Shown here: positions 8,449 to 16,668 of the stretch, in pieces
How the letters are laid out: each line of letters starts with the position of its first letter
How positions within the stretch are numbered: the stretch's first letter is position 1
NCBI RefSeq assembly: GCF_900070365.1
Contig: NZ_LN850107.1
Coordinates: 4,712,001 to 4,776,000 of the forward strand
Direction of reading: 5' to 3'
Length of the DNA: 64,000 nucleotides
Origin: Alloactinosynnema sp. L-07
GTDB lineage: Bacteria > Actinomycetota > Actinomycetes > Mycobacteriales > Pseudonocardiaceae
The notes under the pieces: generated by a model
The model's input: the letters and a program-made list of their open reading frames with translations, nothing else
The model's database searches: none
Told to the model about the DNA's origin: nothing
Program-made: the position numbers and the translations under genes

Positions 8449-9300
8449 TCAGTCTTCCAGCAGCTCGAAGTGCCTGATCGCGGCCGGGACGGTGGCCGAG
8501 CAGGTCAGCGGGGTGTCACTACGGACGAAGACCGCGCGCACCCGCAGCCGCCGGGCGCCCACCAGCTCGACCTCCCACTCCTCGTGCGCGACCCGGCGGA
8601 CCGAGACGAGCGCGAAGGCGTCGATCCGCCGGTCGCCGGAGCGCTCGCGGGCGAACTGCTGCGCGGCCTGGACCGGCGCGGGCACGGTCGACCGGCCGCG
8701 CAGGTAGGGCAGAGTCAGGTTTCCCGCCTCGAAGTCGGCGGCGACGGCGACGGCCTGATTCGCCGGAACCTGTCCGAAGTAGACACCATGCGGCAGCGCC
8801 AGCAGGTTCGCGGAGTACCGGTCGCCGCCGACGTGGGAGCACTCCCAGACCTGCCCTGGCCGCGCGGCCGCGAGCGCCGCGGCGACCGGTCGCCCGCGGA
8901 TGGCGCAACAGGTGTCGTGCTTGCCGTGGGCGCAGACGAGGTAGGCGGGTTCGGTCGACGGCTCGCCGCGCGGCGCGGCCACGCTCAGGTCACTCAAGTC
9001 CGCCGGGTCGGTGAACTCGTTCCACCACAAGCGTTCCGCGCGCGCGTCGACCACGGCGTAGCGGCGCGGACCCGGAGGTGTGCGGCCTGGTCTGCGGATC
9101 AGCAGCACCCTCGCGCCCACCTCGGCCGCCTGCGCGGTGACCGACGCGGCGATCGACGCTGGCAAGTCCGACTCCCACAGCGCGTCGGCTCCCCACGGAC
9201 CAGGCTGCTCGATGAGCACCCAGCGGCGGACCGGCGGCGCGCTGGCGCCGATGAGGTCGCCACGGCGCAGGCAGCCGTCCGAGCAGCGCTCGCGGATCAC
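8449..9300 (-). CDS. Sucrase/ferredoxin-like family Fe-S protein
   Basis: 283 residues. The motif CAHGKHDTCCAIRGRPVA near the middle, followed by WECSHVGGDRYSANLLALPHG, is the signature of the sucrase/ferredoxin-like family. These have a thioredoxin-like fold whose Cys and His residues can hold a [2Fe-2S] cluster. The name is historical and does not imply sugar cleavage. The GTG start overlaps the JmjC stop (GTGA), so the two are made together; it could supply electrons or sulfur chemistry to that enzyme (inference). Confidence 0.85.
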   Translation of the reverse strand: MIRERCSDGCLRRGDLIGASAPPVRRWVLIEQPGPWGADALWESDLPASIAASVTAQAAEVGARVLLIRRPGRTPPGPRRYAVVDARAERLWWNEFTDPADLSDLSVAAPRGEPSTEPAYLVCAHGKHDTCCAIRGRPVAAALAAARPGQVWECSHVGGDRYSANLLALPHGVYFGQVPANQAVAVAADFEAGNLTLPYLRGRSTVPAPVQAAQQFARERSGDRRIDAFALVSVRRVAHEEWEVELVGARRLRVRAVFVRSDTPLTCSATVPAAIRHFELLED

Positions 9301-10556
9301 ACCACATCACCCATGGGGACCAGGATCGCTTCCCGGAGCAGCCTGCGCACCAGGACGATCTGGTCGGCCACGGGCAATCCCCCGATCCTCCCGACCACAC
9401 ACGGCTCCCCGCTGAGCAACTCGGCGAGGGCGGCGGCGGTCGTTTCGGGCAGGGAGAGCTGGTCGCCGGGGATGTCGAGCAGCACCCGTCCGTCGCGCGC
9501 GTCGAGCCGGAACCGCAGGCCGGGCCGGACTTTCACGCGTGTGCCCGCGGCCACCGCCCGAGCGGCGGCGACCTGGGCGAGCGGGCTGACCGGACTCGGC
9601 CGGGTGCCCTGCCAGACCAGGTCGCGCAGGACTCGCGCGACCGCGCCCGAGTCTGGGGCCAGCCTGCCGAGCTCGGCCACCACCTCGGCGATGTGCGGGG
9701 CGAGCTGGTCGGGGTCGGCGGCGTCGATGCCCAGCGGGAGGGTGGCCCGCAACTCGGGCAGACCGCCCGCGAGCTTGAGCAGCGCCTCGACGATGGCATA
9801 CCTGGTGAGGACGTGGACGCCGACGGTCAAGTGCGCGGAGACGCCGCCGAGCGCGGTCGCGGAATGCAGGTACCCACGCGGCAGGTAGAGCGCGTCACCG
9901 GGTTCGAGCGCGGTGTCGATCAGCGGCTCCTCGGCGGCCCGCGCCTCGACGGCGGCCCGGCGCCGATCCCACGGCTGGTCGCGCAGCGGATCGGGGTGCA
10001 CGGGGGCGTGGATCAGCCAGCGTTTGCGGCCGTCGAGCTGCAGGACGAAGACGTCGTGCACGTCGTAGTGCGCGGAGAAGCCGCGGGAGGAGGGCGGGGT
10101 GATGTAGGCGTTGATCTGGACCGGGTGGCCAAGGTCGACGCCAAGCCCGCCGCCGAAGTCGATCAGCGGGGGCCAGAGCCGGTGCAGGGCTTGGAGAACC
10201 AGGGTGCTGCCGTCGTCGAACAGCCGGGTGACCTTGTCGTCGGCGACCTGGTCGGCGATCTCCGCGCCGACGCCACCGCCCCGGGTGAACTGCCAGGACC
10301 CGAGGACGGCGCCGTCGCGGGCGACGCGCAGGAACGGGGACCGCAGGCCGCGACGGGAGAGGAGTTCGTCGACGTCGGTGAGCGTCAGGAGGTCGTCGAA
10401 GGGCTTTGCGAGGTCGGCGGCTTTGCTGAGCAGGGGCGCGCGTCCCCAGTGGACCGAGGCGAACTCGCCCGGCTCAGCCGAGATACACCGGCGCAGGGCC
10501 GGGCGGTCCGGGGACCGCCCGGCCGAGAGTGGCTGCTCACCCACCCGCACCGCCAT
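9297..10556 (-). CDS. JmjC/cupin-4-type 2-oxoglutarate Fe(II) hydroxylase
   Basis: About 420 residues from ATG 10556; GTG 10550 and 10544 are alternative starts. The HxD metal motif is H163-Y-D165 in FSAHYDVHDVFVLQLDG and the distal His is about H231 in YLPRGYLHSA, the arrangement of bacterial YcfD/ROXA ribosomal oxygenases. A winged-helix-like C-terminal half follows, as in that family. These enzymes hydroxylate side chains of proteins. Unlike YcfD, this gene starts inside the last codons of a repeat-peptide gene, which suggests that the peptide is its substrate (inference). The frame stays open upstream to 10964, but that part is the antiphase reading of the peptide repeats. Confidence 0.85.
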   Translation of the reverse strand: MAVRVGEQPLSAGRSPDRPALRRCISAEPGEFASVHWGRAPLLSKAADLAKPFDDLLTLTDVDELLSRRGLRSPFLRVARDGAVLGSWQFTRGGGVGAEIADQVADDKVTRLFDDGSTLVLQALHRLWPPLIDFGGGLGVDLGHPVQINAYITPPSSRGFSAHYDVHDVFVLQLDGRKRWLIHAPVHPDPLRDQPWDRRRAAVEARAAEEPLIDTALEPGDALYLPRGYLHSATALGGVSAHLTVGVHVLTRYAIVEALLKLAGGLPELRATLPLGIDAADPDQLAPHIAEVVAELGRLAPDSGAVARVLRDLVWQGTRPSPVSPLAQVAAARAVAAGTRVKVRPGLRFRLDARDGRVLLDIPGDQLSLPETTAAALAELLSGEPCVVGRIGGLPVADQIVLVRRLLREAILVPMGDVV

Positions 10557-10896
10557 CGGCACCGCCGTCGGACCCACCGCCCGCTCCACCGTCGGCACCG
10601 CCGTCAGCGCCACCGTCCGCGCCGCCGTCGCCGCCACCGGATCCAGAGCCACGGCCCGCGCCGCTGTCGGCACCACCATCGGCGCCACCGTCGCCGCCCG
10701 CGCCGGAGTCGGCGCCACCGTCGTTACCCGCGCCGCCGTCAGCGCCTCCGTCGGCACCGCCGTCGTGGCCCGCGCCGCCGTCAGCACCGCCATCTGCGCC
10801 GCCGTCGTGGCCGCCCGGTCGTCCGGTCGCGCCGCCGTCGGAGGGGCCGTGGGATCCTGTGCCGCCACTGCGGATGTCGTCGTCTTCCAGGGACAT
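10537..10896 (-). CDS. Gly/Ala/Asp repeat peptide, candidate modified-peptide precursor
   Basis: 119 residues from ATG 10896, with a strong GGGAGGA Shine-Dalgarno at 10901-10907 five bases upstream. The N-terminus MSLEDDDIRS is acidic and leader-like. From residue ~20 the sequence is almost only Gly, Asp and Ala in DGGADGGADGGAG units with occasional His, Asn, Ser and Arg, ending GGAGG. No Cys, Thr-rich core or TM segment. The stop overlaps the start of the JmjC hydroxylase, and an Fe-S protein and CutA follow. I know of no assigned function. It may be a ribosomal peptide hydroxylated by the neighbour, or a metal-binding repeat protein; both are inference. Confidence 0.7.
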   Translation of the reverse strand: MSLEDDDIRSGGTGSHGPSDGGATGRPGGHDGGADGGADGGAGHDGGADGGADGGAGNDGGADSGAGGDGGADGGADSGAGRGSGSGGGDGGADGGADGGADGGAGGGSDGGADGGAGG

Positions 10897-10965
10897 CTCG
10901 TCCTCCCAAGCTCGGCGTTGCTACCTCTGACGCCGACCTGGTACCCCCATCCGGGGGTTTCCATG

Positions 10966-10981
10966 CCTCAGACGCGCTCTT
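10966..10981. repeat. Orphan arm matching a palindromic element end
   Basis: CCTCAGACGCGCTCTT is identical over 16 bases to the right terminal arm of the palindrome at 47043-47211. No opposite arm is found nearby. It lies just after the stop of the gene that ends at 10985, so it could be a deletion remnant. Confidence 0.35.
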
Positions 10982-10984
10982 TGG

Positions 10985-11401
10985 TCATTCGACCGTGCGG
11001 CGGTAGCGAACCTGGCGGTGGGCCCCGGGCTGGGCGAACCTGCGGATCAGGTACGTGAGCGCGGCGCCGATCAGCAGCCACACGATCGCCGCGGCGCCGT
11101 AGTTGAAGAGCACCGCGAGCTTGTCCGACGCCGGGGTGAACAGGCCGTCGAAGCCGAGCGACACGGCGTCGGCGAACCCATCCACAAAGGACGCGAACCC
11201 GTTGTTCGGGTTGGCGTCGGCCAAGGTCAGGATGATCTTGGTGGCCAGGACGACGGCGAAGAGTCCACAAAGGAAGTTGATGAAGCCGCACACCATGCTG
11301 ATCGCACGGCCGCGCGACACGGCACTGTCCTCGACGCGCTCGTGGACGACCTGCTCCTCGCCGGGCAGCGGTCCGCGCGGGTCATGCTCTGGATACGTCA
11401 T
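10985..11401 (-). CDS. Small two-helix membrane protein
   Basis: 138 residues from ATG 11401. A charged N-terminal segment of about 45 residues precedes two hydrophobic helices (GFINFLCGLFAVVLATKIIL and a second around AAAIVWLLIGAALTYLI), with a short basic C-terminus. No family is recognised; such proteins are common in actinobacteria. It stands 41 bases after the SRPBCC gene on the same strand. An in-frame upstream extension to 11635 only overlaps that gene in another frame. Confidence 0.65.
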   Translation of the reverse strand: MTYPEHDPRGPLPGEEQVVHERVEDSAVSRGRAISMVCGFINFLCGLFAVVLATKIILTLADANPNNGFASFVDGFADAVSLGFDGLFTPASDKLAVLFNYGAAAIVWLLIGAALTYLIRRFAQPGAHRQVRYRRTVE

Positions 11402-11442
11402 TACCCGATGGTCGCACCGTCGCGGGCCACCCGCTTGACAAC

Positions 11443-11877
11443 TCAGGCGAAGCGCTGCTCCAGCCGGTCGAGCGTGGCGCGGATGCCCTTGAGGTTCTTG
11501 CCCGGGAATTTGACCAGTTCCAGCAGGAACCCGATGCGCGCGGTGGACCAGTCGAAGGTCTCGGTGACCTCGGTGCGCCCGTCGCCAAGGTCGCTGAGCT
11601 GCCAGCGCCAACGGTGGCCATAGAAGTGGCGCCACGCGATGAGCCGGTTCTCCTCGAACTCGACCACGGTGTTGAGGATCTTGTACGGCAGCCCCATGTG
11701 CATGTCCATGCCGAACTTGTCGCCGAGCGCGAGCCGCCGCGGCCCCTTGGACCGCGCGGCCTTCACCGTCCCGGAGCCGTCGATGAGCGGGTGCTTGTCC
11801 GGGTCGACCAGCAGCTCGAAGATCTCCGCGGCGGGCGCGGAGATGATGCGGGTATCCGAAACCTGACGGTTTGCCAT
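11443..11877 (-). CDS. SRPBCC family protein
   Basis: 144 residues with the START/polyketide-cyclase-like pattern: ISAPAAEIFELLVDPDKHPLID at the N-terminus, a GDKFGMDMHMGLPYKI strand pair, and a final helix ending RLEQRFA. These proteins bind hydrophobic ligands in a deep cavity. It may be co-transcribed with the membrane protein gene downstream. Its upstream side abuts a palindromic element at 11887. Confidence 0.85.
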   Translation of the reverse strand: MANRQVSDTRIISAPAAEIFELLVDPDKHPLIDGSGTVKAARSKGPRRLALGDKFGMDMHMGLPYKILNTVVEFEENRLIAWRHFYGHRWRWQLSDLGDGRTEVTETFDWSTARIGFLLELVKFPGKNLKGIRATLDRLEQRFA

Positions 11878-11886
11878 TCCGAAAGC

Positions 11887-12053
11887 CTAGTGCAGCACCG
11901 CGTTGATCCTTCGGGGTATCGGCGGATCCAGGTTTCCGCTGGGCGTGCGGCCGGAAGGCGACTTGTACTGGGTGTACCAGCGCCTTTCGGCCGTACGTCC
12001 AGCGGGAAGCTGGGCCGTCGAGACCCCGAAGGATTAGCGCGGTGCTGCACTAG
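11887..12053. mobile_element. Palindromic element copy 1 (MITE-like)
   Basis: CTAG stands at both ends (11887-11890 and 12050-12053) around 159 bases that form one long imperfect palindrome. Terminal arms TGCAGCACCGCG are perfect over 12 bases and continue with few mismatches. The loop region carries GTACTGGGTGTAC. The right CTAG supplies the TAG stop of the phosphatase gene. No open frame inside. Confidence 0.8.
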
Positions 12054-12733
12054 GCCAGGCCCGGCTCGTCGGGCAGGTGAGCTGTGTCATTGAAGCGGCG
12101 GGTGTACCAGGTCGACCCGTCCACCACGACCTGCGAGATCGACCCGTTGTCGGCCCCGACGAAGGCGAAGGCCGCCGACTTCGCCGCCGCCGCGATCACC
12201 GCGCCGATAACGCCGCCGTGGGTGAACACCGCCACCCGCTGACCCGGATGCGCCGCCGCGAGGCGCTCGATCCCGGCCCGCACCCGCCGCTCGAACGCCT
12301 CGGCTGGCTCGGCGCCCGGGATCACGTCCCACCGCTGTTCCGCGCGCATCCGCAGCGCCACCGGGTCGCCCGCGGCCACCTTCTGCCGGAACAGCCCGCC
12401 TTCCCACTCGCCGAGGTGCACCTCCCGCAGGTCCGGCTCGACGACCGGCTCGATCCCCAGCGCCGCCGCCAGCGGTGCCGCGGTCTGCGCGGTCCGGCGC
12501 AGGGTGGTGACGTAGATGGCGTCGATCTTCTCCTCGCGCAGCCGCGCCCCGACCCGCTCGGCCTGCTCCTGCCCCTCCGGGGCCAGCGGCGGGTCGCCCT
12601 GGCCGTCCATCAGGTCGAACCGCAGGCCGGGGACGGCCGCAGCGGATTCGCCGTGCCTGATCAGCAGGATGTCGGCGGCGTTGGGCGGGGCGATGAACCG
12701 GGGCTGGCGAAGCGGGCGTGTCGACACACCCAC
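12050..12733 (-). CDS. Histidine phosphatase family protein
   Basis: About 227 residues if GTG 12733 is used; the frame reaches a TTG at 12763. The LIRHGES motif near the N-terminus, an LGEWEGG segment and FTHGGVIGAV in the C-terminal half are the catalytic elements of phosphoglycerate-mutase-type phosphatases. The substrate cannot be told from sequence. The stop codon lies in the CTAG flank of a palindromic element, so its native 3' end may have been altered. Confidence 0.85.
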   Translation of the reverse strand: MGVSTRPLRQPRFIAPPNAADILLIRHGESAAAVPGLRFDLMDGQGDPPLAPEGQEQAERVGARLREEKIDAIYVTTLRRTAQTAAPLAAALGIEPVVEPDLREVHLGEWEGGLFRQKVAAGDPVALRMRAEQRWDVIPGAEPAEAFERRVRAGIERLAAAHPGQRVAVFTHGGVIGAVIAAAAKSAAFAFVGADNGSISQVVVDGSTWYTRRFNDTAHLPDEPGLA

Positions 12734-12792
12734 AGCAGACCCGCCACCCGCGCCGACCGTCAACCGATCGCGCGACGGATCACTCCGGCGAT

Positions 12793-12960
12793 TTAGGGGG
12801 TGTCCTGTGGATCATGGTGGGTGGGATCCGTGATCCGCTTGGTTCCTGGGCGTGCCGCGGGGACGGTCGCGTACTGGTTGTCCGTGGCCGTTCCCGCGGT
12901 GCGGCCAGGGGCCGAGCGGGCGCGGATAGCGCCCGCCATGATCCGCAGGACATGCCCTAG
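12793..12960. mobile_element. Palindromic element copy 3 (MITE-like)
   Basis: TTAG at 12793-12796 and CTAG at 12957-12960 enclose 160 bases. The arms pair with each other (GTCCTGTGGATCATGG against GTCCTGCGGATCATGG) but not with those of the other copies. The centre GCGTACTGGTTGTCC resembles the other loops. This is the most diverged copy. Confidence 0.7.
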
Positions 12961-12980
12961 TCATCCGATCGCGCGATAGC

Positions 12981-13502
12981 TCACGCCAGCGGTTTCACCA
13001 GCAGCTCGAACGCGAGGTCGTCGCGCAGCGGCAGCCCGAACCGCTCGTCCCCATACGGGAACGGCGTCATCTCGCCCGTGCGCCGATACCCGCGCCGCAC
13101 ATACCAGGCGATCAGGTCCTCGCGGGCGTTGATCACCTTCATTCGCAGCTCGCCCATGCCCCACTCGTCCCGGACGAACCGCTCCGCCTCGGCCAGCGTC
13201 GCCCGCCCGATCCCGCCACCCTGCATCCCGGGCACGACGGCGAACATCCCGAAGTAGCCGGACCCGTTCTCGTCGGCGACGTGGCAGCACGCCACCAGAA
13301 CACCGTCCTCCCAGGCGGTCAGCAGCGCGCTCTTGGGCGCGGTGATCACCTCGGCCACCCCGTCCGGGTCCGTGCGCTGCCCTTCGAGCAGGTCCGCCTC
13401 GGTCGTCCAGCCTTCCCGACTCGAATCGCCGCGGTAGGCCGATTCGATGAGCGGGACGAGAACGGGCACGTCAGCGAGGGTCGCTTCGCGGAAAGTGAGC
13501 AC
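12981..13502 (-). CDS. GNAT family N-acetyltransferase
   Basis: 173 residues from GTG 13502. It has the acetyl-CoA binding motif A region VVPGMQGGGIGRATLAEAE near residues 90-108, with the typical N-terminal LTFREATLADVPVLVPLIE and the terminal IAWYVRRGYRRTGE. The substrate is unknown. It lies 13 bases downstream of the toxin-44 gene, so it occupies the place where an immunity gene would be expected, although it looks like an ordinary acetyltransferase. Confidence 0.88.
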   Translation of the reverse strand: MLTFREATLADVPVLVPLIESAYRGDSSREGWTTEADLLEGQRTDPDGVAEVITAPKSALLTAWEDGVLVACCHVADENGSGYFGMFAVVPGMQGGGIGRATLAEAERFVRDEWGMGELRMKVINAREDLIAWYVRRGYRRTGEMTPFPYGDERFGLPLRDDLAFELLVKPLA

Positions 13503-13515
13503 CTGCGCATTATGC

Positions 13516-14529
13516 CTACCGCGGTCGGATGACTCCCGCCGCGACGAGGACGCCGTAGCGGTTCATGATCTCCTTGTCCATCGCGGCCTGGGTGAGAGTG
13601 CCGGGCGGGTACTGGCGCGCGAGGTCGATGCCGATCTGCACCGCGGCCTGGTCGCCCTTGTCGACGCCGAGGTTCTCCACCATGTCCACTCCGTTCGCGC
13701 CCGCGTGCAGCACCCTGCCGTCGATGCCCGCATGGGTGCCCGCGTAGCCGTAGTGGATGTTGGACCAGATGTCGTGCCGGATCTCGCCACCCTCGGGCAT
13801 CGGCGTGAACACGTTGTCGCCGACGGTCATGCCGAGAATGCGCGACTTGTGATCCCATGGGCCGCCGGTCTTCACCAAGTCGTACCACTCCTTGAGTCCG
13901 CGCGCTTTGTCCAGCGGATTGCTCGACTCCAGCAGCCGCCGAATTCTCTCGACCTCGGCGGAGTTCCCGTTCTTGTTCATCTCGTTCAGGATGAACACGC
14001 TGATATTGTTGCATTCGGCGAACGGACTCTGATCGCCGGTATTGTTCTGAACCGTCACGCCGGAGTCGAGGTATTCGACAGCGGTCGCCGCGTCACGAAT
14101 GATCCGGTTGACTATCGCCGCGGTCGCCTGGACGAATCGGCGCCGCGCGAGCACGGGCAGCACCACGATGCCGGTGAGCAGTCCGTAGGCCGGGATGGCG
14201 GCCATGATCGTGTGGTTGATCTTGAGCTTGGTGTTCGCGACGATCGTGGCGAACGCCTTGGCGTGGTTGCTCTGCTGATGGCAGCTCAGCCCCACCCTGG
14301 CCGCGTCGTTGTTGGCCACCGCCAAGGCTCCGGCGAATCCGACGCCCGCGGCGTCGGTCCAGGCGGCTCGCGTCTCGCGGGTGTCGTAGACCGCGGCGTT
14401 GAACGAGTCGCCCGCGCCGCGCCATGTCCTGGCCAGTTCGCGCACGGTGTCCTCATTGGTGTCCGGCCAGCCGGTCTTCGCCTTGACCGCCGACCACAGC
14501 CCGAAGGTGTCTGGTGGTTCCGGGACCAT
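13516..14529 (-). CDS. Polymorphic toxin type 44 domain protein
   Basis: 337 residues from ATG 14529. The N-terminal ~130 residues resemble a WXG100/PPE-like export domain (TFGLWSAVKAKTGWP, then WRGAGDSFNAAVYDTRETRAAW), with a hydrophobic stretch near 120-145. The last ~95 residues, from GDNVFTPMPEGGEIRHD through WSNIHYGYAGT to MNRYGVLVAAG, match the bacterial toxin 44 domain, a family with predicted nuclease-type toxin activity. It starts five bases after a small partner gene, as in ESX/type VII effector pairs. No clear immunity gene is adjacent. Confidence 0.75.
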   Translation of the reverse strand: MVPEPPDTFGLWSAVKAKTGWPDTNEDTVRELARTWRGAGDSFNAAVYDTRETRAAWTDAAGVGFAGALAVANNDAARVGLSCHQQSNHAKAFATIVANTKLKINHTIMAAIPAYGLLTGIVVLPVLARRRFVQATAAIVNRIIRDAATAVEYLDSGVTVQNNTGDQSPFAECNNISVFILNEMNKNGNSAEVERIRRLLESSNPLDKARGLKEWYDLVKTGGPWDHKSRILGMTVGDNVFTPMPEGGEIRHDIWSNIHYGYAGTHAGIDGRVLHAGANGVDMVENLGVDKGDQAAVQIGIDLARQYPPGTLTQAAMDKEIMNRYGVLVAAGVIRPR

Positions 14530-14534
14530 GACGC

Positions 14535-14849
14535 CTACCGCGGGAATTGGTCGGCCGCGATTTTGTCGCCCGCCGAATACGACTGGGCGGACAGTGTCGC
14601 CGCGCGACCGAGATCGCCGAATCGGCCGGGCAGCGGATCGGCTACCCGGCGGATCGCGTCGGCGGGCGGGGTGTATTCCACCCGATACCGCGCGCCGAGA
14701 ACACCGGTGCCGATTCCGGATTCGCCGGTCGCTATCCGCTGCCGAAACGCGGTCCAGTCGATTCCCAGCGCGCGCCCGATCGTCGTGAGGTGTGCGCCGA
14801 CTCGTTCGATCGTCTCGATGTCCATCTGGATGCGAGGGTGCGGTGCCAT
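14535..14849 (-). CDS. Small partner protein of the toxin gene
   Basis: 104 residues from ATG 14849, mostly helical, with segments IERVGAHLTTIGRAL and FGDLGRAATLSAQSY that look like a helix-turn-helix hairpin of WXG100-size proteins, although no WXG is present. It is followed after five bases by the toxin-44 gene. By analogy with type VII effectors it may be the co-secreted partner or targeting chaperone. Family not recognised with certainty. Confidence 0.6.
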   Translation of the reverse strand: MAPHPRIQMDIETIERVGAHLTTIGRALGIDWTAFRQRIATGESGIGTGVLGARYRVEYTPPADAIRRVADPLPGRFGDLGRAATLSAQSYSAGDKIAADQFPR

Positions 14850-14903
14850 GAGACGAGTCTCGGCCCCGCCTGAGGCGACGGGAGCGAGCCGGCCGGTTCC
14901 GGC

Positions 14904-15992
14904 CTACGCCAGGGTCTGCCACCACGGGTCGACCTGCGGCGGGTTGTCCACGTCGATCCGCTCGCCGGGCCGCGGGATCGCGAGGGCGACGTCGCGGGCC
15001 TTCGACTCGGCCCAGACCCGCTCGGCGGGCTCGGACCAGCCGTGCATGGCCAGCTTGAACGTGGCCCAGTGCACCGGGATCAGCAGGCCGCCGTCAAGGT
15101 CGACGTGCGCGGCGACGCCCTCCTCCGGGGTCATGTGGATGTCGGGCCAGCCCGGGGCGTACGCGCCGACCTGGACCAGGGACGCGTCGAACGGGCCGTG
15201 CAGCGCGCCGATCTCGGCGTAGCCGTCGAAGTAGCCGGAGTCACCGGTGTAGAAGACCCGGCGGGACGGGCCCGCCACGACCCAGGACGCCCACAGCGTG
15301 TCGTCGCGGGTGAAGGCGCGGCCGGAGAAGTGCTGGGCCGCGGTCGCGGTGAGCCGGACGCCCGCGATCTCCGTGCTCTCCTCCCAGTCCAGCTCGATGA
15401 TCCGCTCGGCCGGGACCTGCCACCGCTCCAGGTGCGCGCCGACCCCGAGCGGCACCACGAACGGCGCGGTCCTGGTCTCGACCAGCGCGCGCACGGTGGC
15501 CAGGTCGAGGTGGTCGTAGTGGTCGTGCGAGATGACGACGGCGTCGACGTCGGGGACCTCCGACAGCGGCTGCGGCATCGGGTGCAGCCTGCGCGGGCCG
15601 ACCAGCCGCGACGGCGACACGCGCTCGCTCCACACTGGATCGAACAGCACGCGCGCGCCGTCGATCTCAACCAGGGTGGTTCCGTGGCCGTACCAGGTCA
15701 GGAAGAGGCCGTCGTCGGTCGGGGCAGCGGGGCTGACCAGCGGGACCGGCCCGGCGGGAGTGCGCCGCTGACCGCCGAACATCAGCTCGCGCACCATGTC
15801 GCGGCCCGCTTCGGGGACGATCTGCGCGGTGTGGGCGCGGTTGTGGAAGGCGCCGTCGCGGAACTGCGGCGAGCGCTGGACCCGGGCCGCGCGGTCGCCG
15901 CGCGCCTTGCCGCCCAGCGCGGCCGGGATGTCGCGCACGATCCACGCGACCGCCGCGAGTCCCAGTCCCAAAGCCAGAAGAAGCCGTCTCAT
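14904..15992 (-). CDS. MBL-fold metallohydrolase (UlaG/NAPE-PLD-like)
   Basis: 362 residues from ATG 15992. It begins MRRLLLALGLGLAAVAW, a signal-anchor helix. The metal motif SHDHYDHLD is at mid-protein, with further ligands in YTGDSGYFDGY and PVHWATFKL. The LTWYGHGTTLVEIDG start of the domain is typical of the NAPE-phospholipase D/UlaG branch. It is likely membrane-tethered and acts on a lipid-like or phosphodiester substrate (inference). Upstream in-frame codons to 16049 add no conserved sequence. Confidence 0.85.
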   Translation of the reverse strand: MRRLLLALGLGLAAVAWIVRDIPAALGGKARGDRAARVQRSPQFRDGAFHNRAHTAQIVPEAGRDMVRELMFGGQRRTPAGPVPLVSPAAPTDDGLFLTWYGHGTTLVEIDGARVLFDPVWSERVSPSRLVGPRRLHPMPQPLSEVPDVDAVVISHDHYDHLDLATVRALVETRTAPFVVPLGVGAHLERWQVPAERIIELDWEESTEIAGVRLTATAAQHFSGRAFTRDDTLWASWVVAGPSRRVFYTGDSGYFDGYAEIGALHGPFDASLVQVGAYAPGWPDIHMTPEEGVAAHVDLDGGLLIPVHWATFKLAMHGWSEPAERVWAESKARDVALAIPRPGERIDVDNPPQVDPWWQTLA

Positions 15993-16027
15993 CCCACGAT
16001 GGTGCCATCGAAAAGCTGTGACCGTCC

Positions 16028-16504
16028 TCAGGCGAGTCGGCAACCCCACGTCACGGTGCGAAGCCGCATCGCGCGGCGGGCGACCAGACCCGGGCGCGGC
16101 GTACGGACCGACACCCGGCGCAAGTGGGCCTCATCGACCTTGAGGCTCTCCGGCGCCGGGTACTCCTCGTCCGGTGCTTGCGGGTGGTCCGGCGGGAGCA
16201 GGTCGAGGATCGCGCGCAGGGCCCACCTGGCGTGCCCGTGGTAGGACCAGACGACAGTGTCAGCGGAGAAGACGTCCCAATCGCGGCTCTGCCGGGACCG
16301 GGCGGCGGTGACGTCGTGCGCGTCCTTGATCACCACATAGTCGACGTGGTTCTCCCACGCGTAGGTCGCCACGATCGCTTCCGGGACGTCCGGGCCGCCG
16401 CAGAGGTACACGGTGAAGCCGTCGGCCACGACCGCGCGCAGGAGCTCGTCTATCTCGCCCCAGTCGGACGGTTGTGACTCTTCGCAAGGTTGACTCATCG
16501 TCAT
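16028..16504 (-). CDS. Hypothetical protein
   Basis: About 158 residues from ATG 16504; ATG 16498 is also possible. The central part (VVADGFTVYLCGGPDVPEA, then NHVDYVVIKDAHDVTAARS) suggests an alpha/beta fold, with a charged basic C-terminus (RTPRPGLVARRAMRLR). No family is recognised. It stands alone upstream of the MBL hydrolase on the same strand, and 164 bases of intergenic DNA separate it from the Lrp gene. Confidence 0.65.
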   Translation of the reverse strand: MTMSQPCEESQPSDWGEIDELLRAVVADGFTVYLCGGPDVPEAIVATYAWENHVDYVVIKDAHDVTAARSRQSRDWDVFSADTVVWSYHGHARWALRAILDLLPPDHPQAPDEEYPAPESLKVDEAHLRRVSVRTPRPGLVARRAMRLRTVTWGCRLA

Positions 16505-16668
16505 CACCCGAATGGCCGGTGCCGCCGCCGCCGAGTGCCCCCGAGCGATGACACGGTGTGTCCGTCTCACCCTGTTTACCGCACCCGGACGACACGTAGC
16601 TACCCATTCATGCCACCGACACCAATGTGTCATTCACAGTTTGATGTCACCCGTGTGAGTGACGACTC

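Noticed and set aside
10557..10964. N-terminal extension of the JmjC protein
   Set aside because: It is the antiphase reading of the DGGADGGA repeats, which themselves have a strong ribosome site.
12718..12960. 80-codon plus-strand frame before the GNAT gene
   Set aside because: It lies mostly in a palindromic element and has no protein features.
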